DNA from: Pseudomonadota bacterium
GTDB lineage: Bacteria; Pseudomonadota; Alphaproteobacteria; Rhizobiales; Devosiaceae
Length of the DNA: 64,000 nucleotides
NCBI GenBank assembly: GCA_023393475.1
Contig: JAEWLC010000072.1
Span: 49,154 to 113,153, forward strand
Direction: 5' to 3'
Of this stretch, positions 17,519 through 27,191 are shown piece by piece (the first letter of the stretch is position 1; each line of letters opens with the position of its first letter). The notes beneath the pieces are model-generated. The model saw nothing but the letters and a program-made list of their open reading frames with translations, ran no database searches and was not told the DNA's origin. A program made the translations under genes and the position numbers.

Positions 17519-18268
17519 ATGTCTGGCCGGCCGCATGGCGGCGACCAGCCCCTGGTCGTGTCGCTCACCTCGTATCCGCCGAGGTTCGAGGCTTTGGCGC
17601 TGACCATCAAGGCACTGATGCGCCAGACGCTGAAGCCGGATGCACTGGTGTTGTGGATCGATCGTGAGTCGGTGCGGACCCTGCCGTCGAGCGTTCGCAC
17701 CCTGGAGCGGCACGGGCTTTCGATCCTGCCGTGCGACGACGTAGGTCCGTTCAGCAAGATCGTGCACACGCTGGAGGCCTATCCGGAGGCAACCGCCGTC
17801 ACGGCCGATGACGACTGCTACTATCCGCCGAGATGGCTGGAGGGGCTGGTGGCAGCAAGCGCCGGAGCGCCCGGTCGGATCGTCTGCTACAGCGCGCGGC
17901 GCATGCTCAGCGACGGATCGGGGGGCCTCGCGCCCTACGGTGAGTGGCCGCTCCATCGCGGCGGGGAGAGCGACATGCTGCTGCCCAGGGGCACCGCCGG
18001 CGTCCTCTATCCGCCAGGGTCCCTCCACCCCGATGTGATGGATCTCGACGCGTACCGTCGGTTCTCCCCCAGGGCCGACGACCTGTGGCTGAAATGGATG
18101 TCGGCGCGAGCGGGTACGCGCGTGCTCGTGGCGCCTGATGCGCCCGACCGGTGGTCGTGGCCGGGAACCCAGCGCCAGACGCTGGCCAACGTCAACGTCA
18201 CTCATGGCGGCAACGATCGACAGATTCGCAATCTGGTCGAGGCCTACGGATTGCCGTTCCCGCTCTAG
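17519..18268 (+). CDS. Glycosyltransferase-like protein (GT-A type, unassigned)
   Basis: The product is about 249 residues. PLVVSLTSYPPRF near the start, followed by LIKALMRQT-like ALTIKALMRQTLKPDALVLWI and then TADDDCYYPPRWLEG, is the layout of a GT-A fold with a DDD metal motif at residues 97-99. The acceptor and donor are unknown. The open frame continues upstream to a TTG at 17393, but that stretch is AT-rich and unlike coding sequence here, so I start at ATG 17519. No clear ribosome binding site supports this choice, and the exact start is uncertain. A TauE gene follows on the same strand. Confidence 0.72.
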   Translation: MSGRPHGGDQPLVVSLTSYPPRFEALALTIKALMRQTLKPDALVLWIDRESVRTLPSSVRTLERHGLSILPCDDVGPFSKIVHTLEAYPEATAVTADDDCYYPPRWLEGLVAASAGAPGRIVCYSARRMLSDGSGGLAPYGEWPLHRGGESDMLLPRGTAGVLYPPGSLHPDVMDLDAYRRFSPRADDLWLKWMSARAGTRVLVAPDAPDRWSWPGTQRQTLANVNVTHGGNDRQIRNLVEAYGLPFPL

Positions 18269-18366
18269 CCGGCCCGCAGCGTGCCTTGCTGCTTTCGGCG
18301 AATACTGGACGAAAGGGTTCGCTTCCGCCTTGGGGCGGACAGCCCGGCATGGCATTGCTCGGGGCC

Positions 18367-19191
18367 ATGGAACTGATCTCGACATACCTGCCGTTCGTCC
18401 TGGGCCTTGCCGCCACGGGTGTCGTGTCCGGCATCGCGGCTGGACTGCTCGGCATCGGTGGCGGTGCGATCATCGTTCCGGCCCTGGCCGCGGCGCTGGC
18501 GCTGATGGGCTACGACAGCGATGTTGTGCAGCATGTCGCGGTCGGGACGTCGCTGGCGATCATCATCCCCACCGGCATCGCCAGCGCCCGGGCGCATGAC
18601 AAGCGCGGCGCGGTGGACCGGGACGTATTGAAGCTCTGGGCGCCGGTTATCGTCGCCTCGACGCTGATCGGCGGCCTGATGGCGGGGCTCTACAGCGGCA
18701 ACGTGCTGCGCGTCGTGTTCGGCGTCATGGCGCTGTTCATTGCCGCCAACATCCTGCTGCCGTTCCAGGAACGACTGATGGGGCATCTCGGCGGGTCGGC
18801 GCTGACCCATCGCATCTCGGCGGCGGTTGTCGGCTACATCTCTGCGCTGATGGGTGTCGGGGGCGGCTCGCTGAGCGTGCCAACGCTGCATGCGTTCGGC
18901 GCGACCATGCACAAGGCGGTGGGCACGGGCGCCGCGATCGGCGTGTTCATCGCGCTGTCGGGGACGGTGGGCTTCATCATCTCGGGCTGGAGCGTCGAGG
19001 GCCGGCCGCCGCTGAGCCTCGGCTTCATCAATCTACCCGCGCTGGCGCTGATTGGCGTCATTGCTGCGCTCTGCGCGCCCATCGGTGCGGCGCTGGCACA
19101 CAGGCTGCAGCAGCGGACGCTGAAACTGGCGTTCGCGGCCTTCCTCACGTTTGTCGGGCTGAACATGCTGTGGAAGGTGTTCGTGGGGTAG
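18367..19191 (+). CDS. TauE/SafE family sulfite or organic anion exporter
   Basis: The product has 274 residues and about eight membrane helices. The two internal repeats of the family are clear: LLGIGGGAIIVPAL near the N-terminus and LMGVGGGSLSVPTLHAFG in the middle. Members export sulfite, sulfoacetate or other anions, or move sulfur compounds; the substrate is not readable. The start is placed at ATG 18367; an ATG at 18349 in the same frame would add six residues and is equally possible. The gene converges on the SIMPL gene with a 30-base gap. Confidence 0.87.
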   Translation: MELISTYLPFVLGLAATGVVSGIAAGLLGIGGGAIIVPALAAALALMGYDSDVVQHVAVGTSLAIIIPTGIASARAHDKRGAVDRDVLKLWAPVIVASTLIGGLMAGLYSGNVLRVVFGVMALFIAANILLPFQERLMGHLGGSALTHRISAAVVGYISALMGVGGGSLSVPTLHAFGATMHKAVGTGAAIGVFIALSGTVGFIISGWSVEGRPPLSLGFINLPALALIGVIAALCAPIGAALAHRLQQRTLKLAFAAFLTFVGLNMLWKVFVG

Positions 19192-19221
19192 GGGCGGACC
19201 AAGGCCCGCCCCGACCGGTCC

Positions 19222-19950
19222 TCAGTCGTCGAGGTCCCAAGTGACCTGGACGTTGATCTGGTAGCTGAGTTCGCCCGTGGCGATCGGGACGGCGCCAGCG
19301 GAATCCTGTGCCATGGCCTTCATCATGTAGGGCTGCGGCGGCTGAACGAAGCCCTGGCCCTCGGTGATGTTGCGGATGCCGCCAAGTTCCTCGCCGGCGA
19401 TGCCGGCATAGAGCTCGGCCTTCCTCTGCGCGTCGGCGAAGGCGAGCTTGCGGGCCTCGTCATAGAGCTTGCTCGGATCGGCGAGGGTGAAGCTGATGCC
19501 ATTGACGGTGTTGGCGCCGACGCTCACCGACTTGTCGAGCACGCTACCCAGGATCGCCAGGTCGCGAACGCGGACGTTGACGGTGTTGAACACCTGATAG
19601 CCGTTGATCTTCGGCGGCAGCTGGTAGCCGTTAGCGTCTCGGGCATCGGAATAGACATAGTTCGGGTTGACCGAGAAGCCGGACGTCTGGATGTCGCGGG
19701 CTTCGATGCCAGCGGCTTTCAGCGTCTCGAGCAGGTCGGCCATCGCCTTGGTGTTCGCATCGAGCGCTTCCTTGGCGGTAGCGCCCTGGGTGGTCACGCC
19801 GGAGTTGATGAAGGCGGTGTCGGGCGCGCCCGAAACTTCGCCGATGCCGCTGATGGAGATGGTGCCGCTGGTATCCTGCGCCAGGGCAGGGGCCGCGGAC
19901 AGGGCAGTTGCGAGCAGCAGGGGAATGAGGGCGGCGGTAAACGGACGCAT
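19222..19950 (-). CDS. Periplasmic SIMPL domain (DUF541) protein
   Basis: The 242-residue product has a signal peptide (MRPFTAALIPLLLATALSAAPALAQ region) and then the SIMPL domain: ISGIGEVSGAPDTAFINSGV, KAAGIEARDIQTSGFSVNPNY, and YQVFNTVNVRVRDLA. SIMPL proteins are periplasmic or outer-membrane-associated, with links to oxidative stress and to kinase signalling in animals; no reaction is assigned. A GGAG site precedes the ATG complementary to 19948-19950. It is divergent from the FAH-family gene, and the gap between them contains a 14-bp perfect palindrome. Confidence 0.87.
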   Translation of the reverse strand: MRPFTAALIPLLLATALSAAPALAQDTSGTISISGIGEVSGAPDTAFINSGVTTQGATAKEALDANTKAMADLLETLKAAGIEARDIQTSGFSVNPNYVYSDARDANGYQLPPKINGYQVFNTVNVRVRDLAILGSVLDKSVSVGANTVNGISFTLADPSKLYDEARKLAFADAQRKAELYAGIAGEELGGIRNITEGQGFVQPPQPYMMKAMAQDSAGAVPIATGELSYQINVQVTWDLDD

Positions 19951-20097
19951 GCGTCTCTCCTTGTGGCCTATGGCTGGGTCAGTTTGCCCAGCCAATCGGG
20001 TGTTAGTGCGGCGTAGCTGAACGGGAATTGAACGCCGCTTCATGACCTTGGACGCCTGCCGCCGGAGCATCCTTGGGAAGGAATCGAACGAAAGTTG

Positions 20098-20111
20098 GAG
20101 GTACGTACCTC
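20098..20111. promoter_or_regulatory. 14-bp perfect palindrome, candidate operator
   Basis: GAGGTACGTACCTC is a perfect inverted repeat placed about 65 bases before the FAH-family ATG and 150 bases before the divergent SIMPL start. The GGTAC/GTACC half-sites resemble GntR-type operators, but no regulator gene is adjacent. Confidence 0.4.
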
Positions 20112-20176
20112 GACCCTGACTGGACAGTGTTCGGAGCGACGGGTTAGGTAGCGGCCGCCAAACCGAGGGGGATGCC

Positions 20177-21331
20177 ATGGCCAATCCGATCGTTCCGACC
20201 GAAGGCGTCTTGCTGGGGCGCGCCCGCGTTCCGGGCCATGACCATCCGCGCGTCGTGACCGTGCGCGACGGCGATGTCATCGACATCACCTCCAAGGACG
20301 CACCGACCTCGCGCGACATCGCAGAGCAAGATGATCCTGCGGGCTATGTCCGCTCGGTCCAGGGCCCGGTCGTCGGCAGCCTGCACCTGCTGCTCGCCAA
20401 TTCGTGGTCGGGCAAGATCAACCTCAACGAGGCCTCGCTGCTGTCGCCGATCGACCTGCAGGCGGTGAAGGCGGCGGGCGTGACGTTCGTCGTGTCGCTG
20501 CTCGAGCGCGTGATCGAGGAGCAGGCACGCGGCGACAAGGCCAAGGCTGACGCCCTGCGCAAGGACATCCTGACCCTGGTGGGTACCGACCTCAGCCAGC
20601 TCGAGCCCGGCTCGCCGGCCGCGATGGAGGTCAAGAAGACCCTGATCGCGCGTGGCGTGTGGAGCCAGTATCTCGAAGTGGGCATCGGGCCGGATGCGGA
20701 AATCTTCACCAAGTGCCAGCCCATGGCCTCGGTGGGCTACGGCGCCGACGTCGGCATCCTGCCGATCTCGGAATGGAACAATCCCGAGCCCGAGCTGGTG
20801 ATGGTGGTTGCGTCCACCGGCAAGATCGTCGGCGCGACGCTGGGCAATGACGTGAACCTGCGCGACGTCGAAGGGCGCTCGGCGCTCCTGCTCGGCAAGG
20901 CCAAGGACAACAACGCCTCGGCTTCGCTTGGGCCCTTCATCCGCCTGTTCGACGGCAAGTTCACCATCGAGACGGTCAAGCAGGCCGATATCGCGCTGAG
21001 CGTCACCGGCGAGGACGGGTTCGAGCTTACCGGCGTTTCCAACCTGAGCCAGATCTCGCGCTCCCCGGAAGCGCTGGTGTCGGCCTCGATCGGCCGGCAC
21101 CATCAGTATCCCGATGGCTTCGTGCTCTACACGGGCACCATGTTTGCGCCGGTGAAGGATCGCGGTGGCGCGGGCAAGGGCTTTACCCACAAGGTGGGCG
21201 ACGTGGTGTCGATCTCGACGCCCTCGCTCGGCACGCTCTCCAATACGGTACGCCTCGCAACCGAAGCGGCGCCGTGGACCTATGGCACCAGCCACCTGCT
21301 GCGCGACCTCGCCAAGGCCGGCCTGCTGTAG
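20177..21331 (+). CDS. FAH-family protein, probable 2-keto-3-deoxypentonate dehydratase
   Basis: The product has 384 residues with a fumarylacetoacetate-hydrolase-type C-terminal domain: KCQPMASVGYGADVGILP, WNNPEPELVMVV, GATLGNDVNLRDVEGRS and YTGTMFAP. Full-length FAH-family proteins of this size directly upstream of an aldehyde dehydrogenase are known from pentose oxidation (the XylX dehydratase with XylA in Caulobacter), where 2-keto-3-deoxyxylonate is dehydrated to ketoglutarate semialdehyde. That reaction is inferred from family and neighbour. GGGGG lies just upstream of ATG 20177. No xylose or arabinose dehydrogenase or sugar-acid dehydratase lies in this window, so the rest of the route would have to be elsewhere. 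Confidence 0.78.
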   Translation: MANPIVPTEGVLLGRARVPGHDHPRVVTVRDGDVIDITSKDAPTSRDIAEQDDPAGYVRSVQGPVVGSLHLLLANSWSGKINLNEASLLSPIDLQAVKAAGVTFVVSLLERVIEEQARGDKAKADALRKDILTLVGTDLSQLEPGSPAAMEVKKTLIARGVWSQYLEVGIGPDAEIFTKCQPMASVGYGADVGILPISEWNNPEPELVMVVASTGKIVGATLGNDVNLRDVEGRSALLLGKAKDNNASASLGPFIRLFDGKFTIETVKQADIALSVTGEDGFELTGVSNLSQISRSPEALVSASIGRHHQYPDGFVLYTGTMFAPVKDRGGAGKGFTHKVGDVVSISTPSLGTLSNTVRLATEAAPWTYGTSHLLRDLAKAGLL

Positions 21332-21422
21332 GGCGGAACAATAGTCATACTTTTGGTGAGGCGGCCTTGAGAAGGACCCGCCCGCCGTGCATATACACGC
21401 AACCTAACGAAGGAAGCACCCC

Positions 21423-22862
21423 ATGACCGAACTGCACCAGAACCTCATCAACGGCGAATGGGTCGGCGGCGATGGGGTGGACAACATCAACCCGTCCAAC
21501 ACCAACGAGGTGGTGGGCGTCTACGCCCGCGCGACCGTAGAGGACACGTTGAACGCCATCGCGGCAGCCAAGGCGGCGTTCCCGGCCTGGTCGCAGTCCG
21601 GGATCCTGCAGCGCTGGGAAATCCTGTCGAAGACCGCGCACGAGATTTTCGCGCGCAAGCAGGAACTGGGCGAGTTGCTCAGCCGCGAAGAGGGCAAGAC
21701 GCTGGCCGAGGGCATTGGCGAAGTGACCCGCGCCGGCCAGATCTTCGAGTTCTTTGCCGGCGAAGTGCTGCGCCTCACGGGCGAGAGCGTACCGTCGGTG
21801 CGTCCGGGCGTCGGCGTCGAGATGACCCGCGAGCCGATTGGCGTGGTAGGCATCATCACGCCGTGGAACTTCCCGATCGCCATTCCGGCCTGGAAGATCG
21901 CGCCGGCCATCGCCTACGGCAACACCGTGGTGTTCAAGCCGGCCGACCTCGTGCCGGGCTGCTCGTGGGCAATCGTGGAGATGCTGAACCGGAACGGGCT
22001 GCCCAAGGGCGTGCTGAACCTCGTGATGGGCAAGGGCTCGGTCGTCGGCCAGACCATGCTCGACAGCAAGGACGTCGTGGCACAGACCTTCACCGGCTCG
22101 GTGAACACCGGCCGTCGCCTGGCCGCGGCCAGCGTCAAGGTGATGCGCAAGTTGCAGCTCGAGCTGGGCGGCAAGAACCCGACCATCGTGCTCGATGACG
22201 CCGACCTCGCGGTGGCCGTGGAAAGCACGGCGCAGAGCGCGTTCTATTCGACCGGCCAGCGCTGCACCGCGTCGTCGCGCCTTATCGTGACGGAAGGCAT
22301 CCACGACAAGTTCGTCGCGGCGCTGACCGAGCGCATCCGCAACCTCAAGGTCGGCGACGCGCTCGACAAGAGCACGCAGATCGGCCCGGTGGTCGATCCC
22401 GGCCAGCTCAAGCAGGCCACCGACTATATCGAGATCGGCAAGGGCGAGGGCGCCAAGCTCGTCGCCGGCGGCGATCTCGTGAAGGGTGACAACCCGGGCT
22501 ACTTCCTGCAGCCGGCGCTGTTCACCGAGGCGAACAACCAGATGCGCATCTCGCGCGAAGAGATCTTCGGGCCGGTGGCCGCGGTGATCCGCGTGAAGGA
22601 CTACGAGGAAGCCCTCGCCGTCGCCAACGACACCGATTTCGGTCTCTCGGCCGGCATCGTCACCACCTCGCTCAAGTACGCGACGCACTTCAAGCGCAAC
22701 GCGGAAGCCGGCATGGTGATGGTGAACGTGCCGACCGCGGGCGTCGATTTCCACGTGCCGTTCGGTGGTCGCAAGGGCTCGAGCTACGGCCCGAAGGAGC
22801 AGGGCAAGTACGCTGCCGAGTTCTTCACCCAGGTGAAGACAGCCTACACTGCCGCGGGGTGA
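21423..22862 (+). CDS. Aldehyde dehydrogenase, probable 2,5-dioxopentanoate (KG semialdehyde) type
   Basis: The 479-residue NAD(P)-dependent aldehyde dehydrogenase has the canonical cofactor and active-site parts: ITPWNFPIAIPAWKIAPA, FTGSVNTGR, the general base region LELGGKNP, and the catalytic Cys281 in GQRCTASS. Length and the ending GRKGSSYGPKEQGKYAAEFFT resemble ketoglutarate-semialdehyde dehydrogenases, but the substrate cannot be proved from sequence. The upstream FAH-family dehydratase would supply exactly that substrate, yielding 2-ketoglutarate for the citric acid cycle. A terminator follows the stop, so the two genes likely form one unit. Confidence 0.85.
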   Translation: MTELHQNLINGEWVGGDGVDNINPSNTNEVVGVYARATVEDTLNAIAAAKAAFPAWSQSGILQRWEILSKTAHEIFARKQELGELLSREEGKTLAEGIGEVTRAGQIFEFFAGEVLRLTGESVPSVRPGVGVEMTREPIGVVGIITPWNFPIAIPAWKIAPAIAYGNTVVFKPADLVPGCSWAIVEMLNRNGLPKGVLNLVMGKGSVVGQTMLDSKDVVAQTFTGSVNTGRRLAAASVKVMRKLQLELGGKNPTIVLDDADLAVAVESTAQSAFYSTGQRCTASSRLIVTEGIHDKFVAALTERIRNLKVGDALDKSTQIGPVVDPGQLKQATDYIEIGKGEGAKLVAGGDLVKGDNPGYFLQPALFTEANNQMRISREEIFGPVAAVIRVKDYEEALAVANDTDFGLSAGIVTTSLKYATHFKRNAEAGMVMVNVPTAGVDFHVPFGGRKGSSYGPKEQGKYAAEFFTQVKTAYTAAG

Positions 22863-22886
22863 TCCGGCCGGGACTCATGAGTTCTG

Positions 22887-22918
22887 GGGCCCGTGCGCAT
22901 GGCGTGCGGGCCCTTTTT
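22887..22918 (+). terminator. Intrinsic terminator after the aldehyde dehydrogenase gene
   Basis: GGGCCCGTGCGC pairs with GCGTGCGGGCCC (12 pairs, two of them wobble) and is followed by five T residues. Confidence 0.85.
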
Positions 22919-23043
22919 CTTGCGCGGCAGGCGTTGAATCTGTTTGGGAAATCGCGCTCAGTTGCACCGCTGCTACAGTATTTTCACGATTGGTGTGGCA
23001 TCAGCGCGCCGACGCGGGGGGCTTTCGCGTCCAGGAACTGATA

Positions 23044-23676
23044 ATGCGTTCTATTCTATTGGCCAGCGCCGTTATGCTGGCCGGGGCCGTTGGGGCCCAG
23101 GCTGCCGATCTCCTCGTCGAGGAGGCTCCGGTGGCCCCTGATACCAGCTTCGTCAACAGCGGTATCTATTTCCAGCTGCTGGGCGGGGTCGCCCAGGATC
23201 TGGACGTCACCTACTACTGGAACGGCTCGGTCGACGGCGAGTCCGAGACCGACTTCGGCTACAGCTTCGCGGCGACCGCCGGCGTCGTGGTTGTCGATGG
23301 CCTGTCGCTGGAAGCCGATCTGCTCTACTCGTCGCGGAACTACGCCCACGACAGCGATGACACGTACTCGACGCTCGGCCTGATGGCCAACGCCAAGTAC
23401 ACCGTTGCACTGAACGACACCTTCAGCATCTACGGCGCGGTCGGCCTCGGCTATGTGTGGGGCAACGAGGACTGGTCGGGCGGTTCGGCCGACTACGGCA
23501 GCTTCGGCTACCAGGTCATCGCCGGCGTTGGCGCCAAGCTGACGGACAACATCACGGCAGTGGCCGAGTACCGCTTCCAGGACACGTTCGACAATAGCAA
23601 CTACGAGGGTTCGGGCGACCAGGGCCTGAGCATCCCGGTGAGCACCGTTCTCGCCGGCCTGAAGTTCAGCTTCTAG
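23044..23676 (+). CDS. Outer membrane beta-barrel protein (Omp25-like)
   Basis: The product has 210 residues: a signal peptide ending AQAADLLVEE, the usual start for Hyphomicrobiales Omp25/31-type porin-like proteins, then alternating aromatic and polar strands (YFQLLGGVAQDLDVTYYW, SIYGAVGLGYVWGNE, TAVAEYRFQDTFDN) and the final FSF, the normal outer membrane targeting end. An eight-stranded barrel is expected. The role may be structural or adhesive. The ATG at 23044 lies 22 bases after GGGGGGC and has GGAAC closer by, so translation signals are modest. The gene has its own terminator. Confidence 0.85.
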   Translation: MRSILLASAVMLAGAVGAQAADLLVEEAPVAPDTSFVNSGIYFQLLGGVAQDLDVTYYWNGSVDGESETDFGYSFAATAGVVVVDGLSLEADLLYSSRNYAHDSDDTYSTLGLMANAKYTVALNDTFSIYGAVGLGYVWGNEDWSGGSADYGSFGYQVIAGVGAKLTDNITAVAEYRFQDTFDNSNYEGSGDQGLSIPVSTVLAGLKFSF

Positions 23677-23697
23677 GCTCGAACGACGATGAGTTTA

Positions 23698-23735
23698 GGG
23701 CCCGCGCATCTCGTGATGCGCGGGCTCCTTTTGCT
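23698..23735 (+). terminator. Intrinsic terminator after the Omp25-like gene
   Basis: CCCGCGCATC (23701-23710) pairs with GATGCGCGGG (23715-23724) around TCGT and is followed by a T-rich stretch. It may also serve the convergent RibD-C gene. Confidence 0.85.
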
Positions 23736-24292
23736 TATTCGGGCTTGAGGCCGTAGACGGACACCACGTTGCCCTTCGACGTGGAGAAGCTCTTTTTGAG
23801 TTTGAGGCGGGTCACCGGATCGGTGGGCTCGAACATGCGCTTGCCCTTGCCGGCGACCACCGGGTGGGTGATCAGCGTCAGTTCCTCGAGCAGACCGGCG
23901 AAGAACAGCTGACGGGCCAGCGAGACGCCGCCCATCACGGCGATTTCGCCGCCGGGCTGGTTCTTGAGGTCGCGCACGAACTCCACGACGTCGCCGGTGA
24001 TGAGGGTCGAGTTCTGCCAGACCGACAGGTCTTCCTGCTTCAGCGTGCGGGAGGCGACGTATTTGGGCATGTTGTTGATGAAGGCCCCAAAGTCGGCGTC
24101 GGCAGAGGCCGTCGGCCAGTACCCCGCCCATTCCCGCCAGCCGATGCGGCCCAGGAGGACCGTATCGATCTTCGGCATGGTTTCACCCAGCAGGGCACCG
24201 AGTTCGTCGTCGAAGGCATCGAACTGCCACTGGTCGGGAGACTGGATGACGCCATCGACGGAGTGAAAGAAGCCTGCGGTGAGCTTGCGCAT
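23735..24292 (-). CDS. Dihydrofolate reductase-like (RibD C-terminal) protein
   Basis: The 185-residue product opens MRKLTAGFFHSVDGVIQSPDQW, then PKIDTVLLGRIGWREWAGYWP, GEIAVMGGVSLARQLF and LITHPVVAGKGKRMF. This is the widespread YyaP/YwjB-like branch of the RibD-C superfamily: NADPH-binding proteins with a DHFR fold but without proven folate activity. I start at the ATG complementary to 24290-24292, where a GGGACATTCC region gives a modest site; an upstream start would add a hydrophilic extension. It lies downstream of the ABC operon after 184 bases with no recognisable gene. Confidence 0.83.
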   Translation of the reverse strand: MRKLTAGFFHSVDGVIQSPDQWQFDAFDDELGALLGETMPKIDTVLLGRIGWREWAGYWPTASADADFGAFINNMPKYVASRTLKQEDLSVWQNSTLITGDVVEFVRDLKNQPGGEIAVMGGVSLARQLFFAGLLEELTLITHPVVAGKGKRMFEPTDPVTRLKLKKSFSTSKGNVVSVYGLKPE

Positions 24293-24476
24293 GGAATGTC
24301 CCTTGTTCGTGCCGGTTCCGAGATGGTCACCGTTCATGAACACGACGAGCGATGGTCGGTGCAATCGACATCGAGGTGAGAAATTCTTCAGAAGCCGACT
24401 GGCGTGCTCCGGACGCTGCCATCAGGGTGGCGGCCGTGCGCACTCGGTGTTGTCCGCCCTCACCGACCCGGCGGGT

Positions 24477-25252
<776 letters not shown>

Positions 25253-25253
<1 letters not shown>

Positions 25254-26038
25254 CAGTGGGCCTCCAGCCGGTGGGCACCGCCGAGATAGGCTTCCTGCAC
25301 CTTGGCGCTGCCGCGTACCTCATCGGGAAGTCCCTCCGCGATGATCTTGCCGCCCGAAAGGACGGAGATCCGGTCGGCCAAGGAGAACACGACATGCATG
25401 TCGTGTTCAATGATCACCTTCGTCATGCCGCGCGCCTTGATCTTCTTGAGCAACTCGATGGTGGTGTTGGTGTCGTGCCGGCTCATGCCGGCGGTCGGCT
25501 CGTCAAGCAGCAGCAGCCGCGGGTGCTGGATGAGGCACATGGCCAGTTCCATCCGGCGCTTGTCGCCGCGGCTCAGGGCGCCGGCATGCGAGTGGCGGCG
25601 GCCGGAGAGACCGACGTCCTCGAGGATGGCTTCGGCTTCGTCGCGGATGCCCGCCTCGTTCTCGACCGAGCGCAGGATGTTGATGCGGAACGCGCCGTCG
25701 CGCTTGGCGAAGGCGGGTGTCATGACGTTCTGCAGCACCGACAGCTCGGGGAAGATCTCGGGAGTCTGGAACACGCGGGCGACGCCGACCTGGTTGATCT
25801 CGTAGGGCTTCTTGCCGGTCAGCACGTTGCCGTCGAACACCACGGCACCGCGCGTCGGCGCGAGGCGGCCGACGATGACGTTGAGCAGGGTCGACTTGCC
25901 GGCGCCGTTGGGGCCGATGATGGCGTGCGTCGTGCCTTCTTCCACCGAGAAGTCGATGTCGGAGAGGGCATGCAGTCCGCCGAAGTTCTTGCTGACATCG
26001 TCGACGTGGAGCACGACGTTGCGTTGCGCGGTGGCCAT
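25253..26038 (-). CDS. livG: HAAT-type ABC transporter ATPase LivG
   Basis: The 261-residue product is the first ATPase of the HAAT importer. It shows IGPNGAGKSTLLN (Walker A), the LivG-specific GVARVFQTPEIFPELSV region, signature LSRGDKRRMELAM and Walker B LLLLDEPTAGMS, then VIIEHDMHV as switch. It sits between the LivM gene (4 bases after livM) and livF (overlapping). The signature SRGD in place of SGGQ is common in this subfamily. With LivF it forms the ATP-driven heterodimer on the cytoplasmic face. Confidence 0.93.
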
Positions 26039-26042
26039 GAGA

Positions 26043-27188
26043 TCACTCCGCCGGCTGGGCGCGCACGGCGCCGGGTGTGGTGGGTGTTCCGCGCCGGCTG
26101 AACATTGCCGAGATGCGGCGGACGCCCTCCATGATGCCGCCGGGCAGGAAGACCACGACGAGGACGAAGAGCAAGCCTAGGGTCAGCTGCCAGCCTTCGC
26201 CGACAAATTTCGAGGCGATGGCGACGACAGTGTCGTGGGCCGGAGCCGGGATGAAGTCGAAGAAGCGGCTGAGGATGCCCTCGTTGAACGAGGAGAAGAT
26301 GTTCTCGAAGTACTTGATCAGCCAGGCGCCGATCACCGGGCCGACGAGCGTGCCGACGCCGCCGAGGATGGTCATCAGCACGACCTCACCCGAGGCCGTC
26401 CACTGCATGCGCTCGGCGCCGGCAAGCGGATCGGTGACGGCGAGGAGTGCGCCCGCAAGGCCGGCATACATGCCGGAGATGACGAAGGCGGTGAGGGCGT
26501 AGGGGCGCGTATTGAAGCCGGTGTAGCTCATGCGCGTCTGGTTGGACTTGATGCCGCGCAGCATCATGCCGAAGGGCGAGGCGAAGACCTTCTGCGCGAA
26601 AAAGAAGGCGACGATCAGAACCGCGGCGCAGAAATAGAAGCCGCCGAGGCCGGTGAAGGGCGTGCCGAAGAGGCTCGCCGTGGGCAGGCCCGCGCCGCGC
26701 GGGGCTAGCGCGAGGTCGATGACGCGCGGATCCTGCAGGGTGAGCTGCAGCGAGGTCTCGCCGTTGGTGATCGGGGTCAGCACCGAATAGGCGAGGTTGT
26801 AGCTCATCTGCGCGAAGGCGAGCGTGAGGATGGAGAAGTAGATGCCCGAGCGCTTGAGGCTCAGGTAGCCGATGGCGAGGGCGAATAGGCCGGAGATGAT
26901 GATGGCGAAGATGATCGCCGGGATCACATCCATGGTCAGCAGCTTGAAAGACCACACCGCGGAGTAGGAGCCGACGCCGAGAAAGGCGGCATGGCCGAAG
27001 CTGAGGTAGCCGGTGAGGCCGAACAGGATGTTGAAGCCGATGGCGAAGATCGCGTAGATCGCGAACTTCTGCATGAGGCCCGGATAGTTGGCGCCGATCG
27101 GGGCGGTCCAGATCGGCATGGTCACGACCACCAGCGCGAAGACGGCAAAGATGATCCAGTCACGGCGGGAGAGTTGGAACAGGGCCAT
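26043..27188 (-). CDS. livM: HAAT-type ABC permease LivM
   Basis: The 381-residue product has about ten membrane helices. FAIYAIFAIGFNILFGLTGYLSFGHAAFLGVG near residues 40-75 is the hallmark LivM segment, and RGIKSNQTRMSYTGFNTRPYAL is the coupling loop that contacts the ATPase. The C-terminus is extended and basic after the last helix. The start is three bases after the livH stop, so the genes are co-transcribed and coupled. Substrate is unknown. Length is somewhat above the usual 300-350. Confidence 0.92.
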   Translation of the reverse strand: MALFQLSRRDWIIFAVFALVVVTMPIWTAPIGANYPGLMQKFAIYAIFAIGFNILFGLTGYLSFGHAAFLGVGSYSAVWSFKLLTMDVIPAIIFAIIISGLFALAIGYLSLKRSGIYFSILTLAFAQMSYNLAYSVLTPITNGETSLQLTLQDPRVIDLALAPRGAGLPTASLFGTPFTGLGGFYFCAAVLIVAFFFAQKVFASPFGMMLRGIKSNQTRMSYTGFNTRPYALTAFVISGMYAGLAGALLAVTDPLAGAERMQWTASGEVVLMTILGGVGTLVGPVIGAWLIKYFENIFSSFNEGILSRFFDFIPAPAHDTVVAIASKFVGEGWQLTLGLLFVLVVVFLPGGIMEGVRRISAMFSRRGTPTTPGAVRAQPAE

Positions 27189-27191
27189 CGG

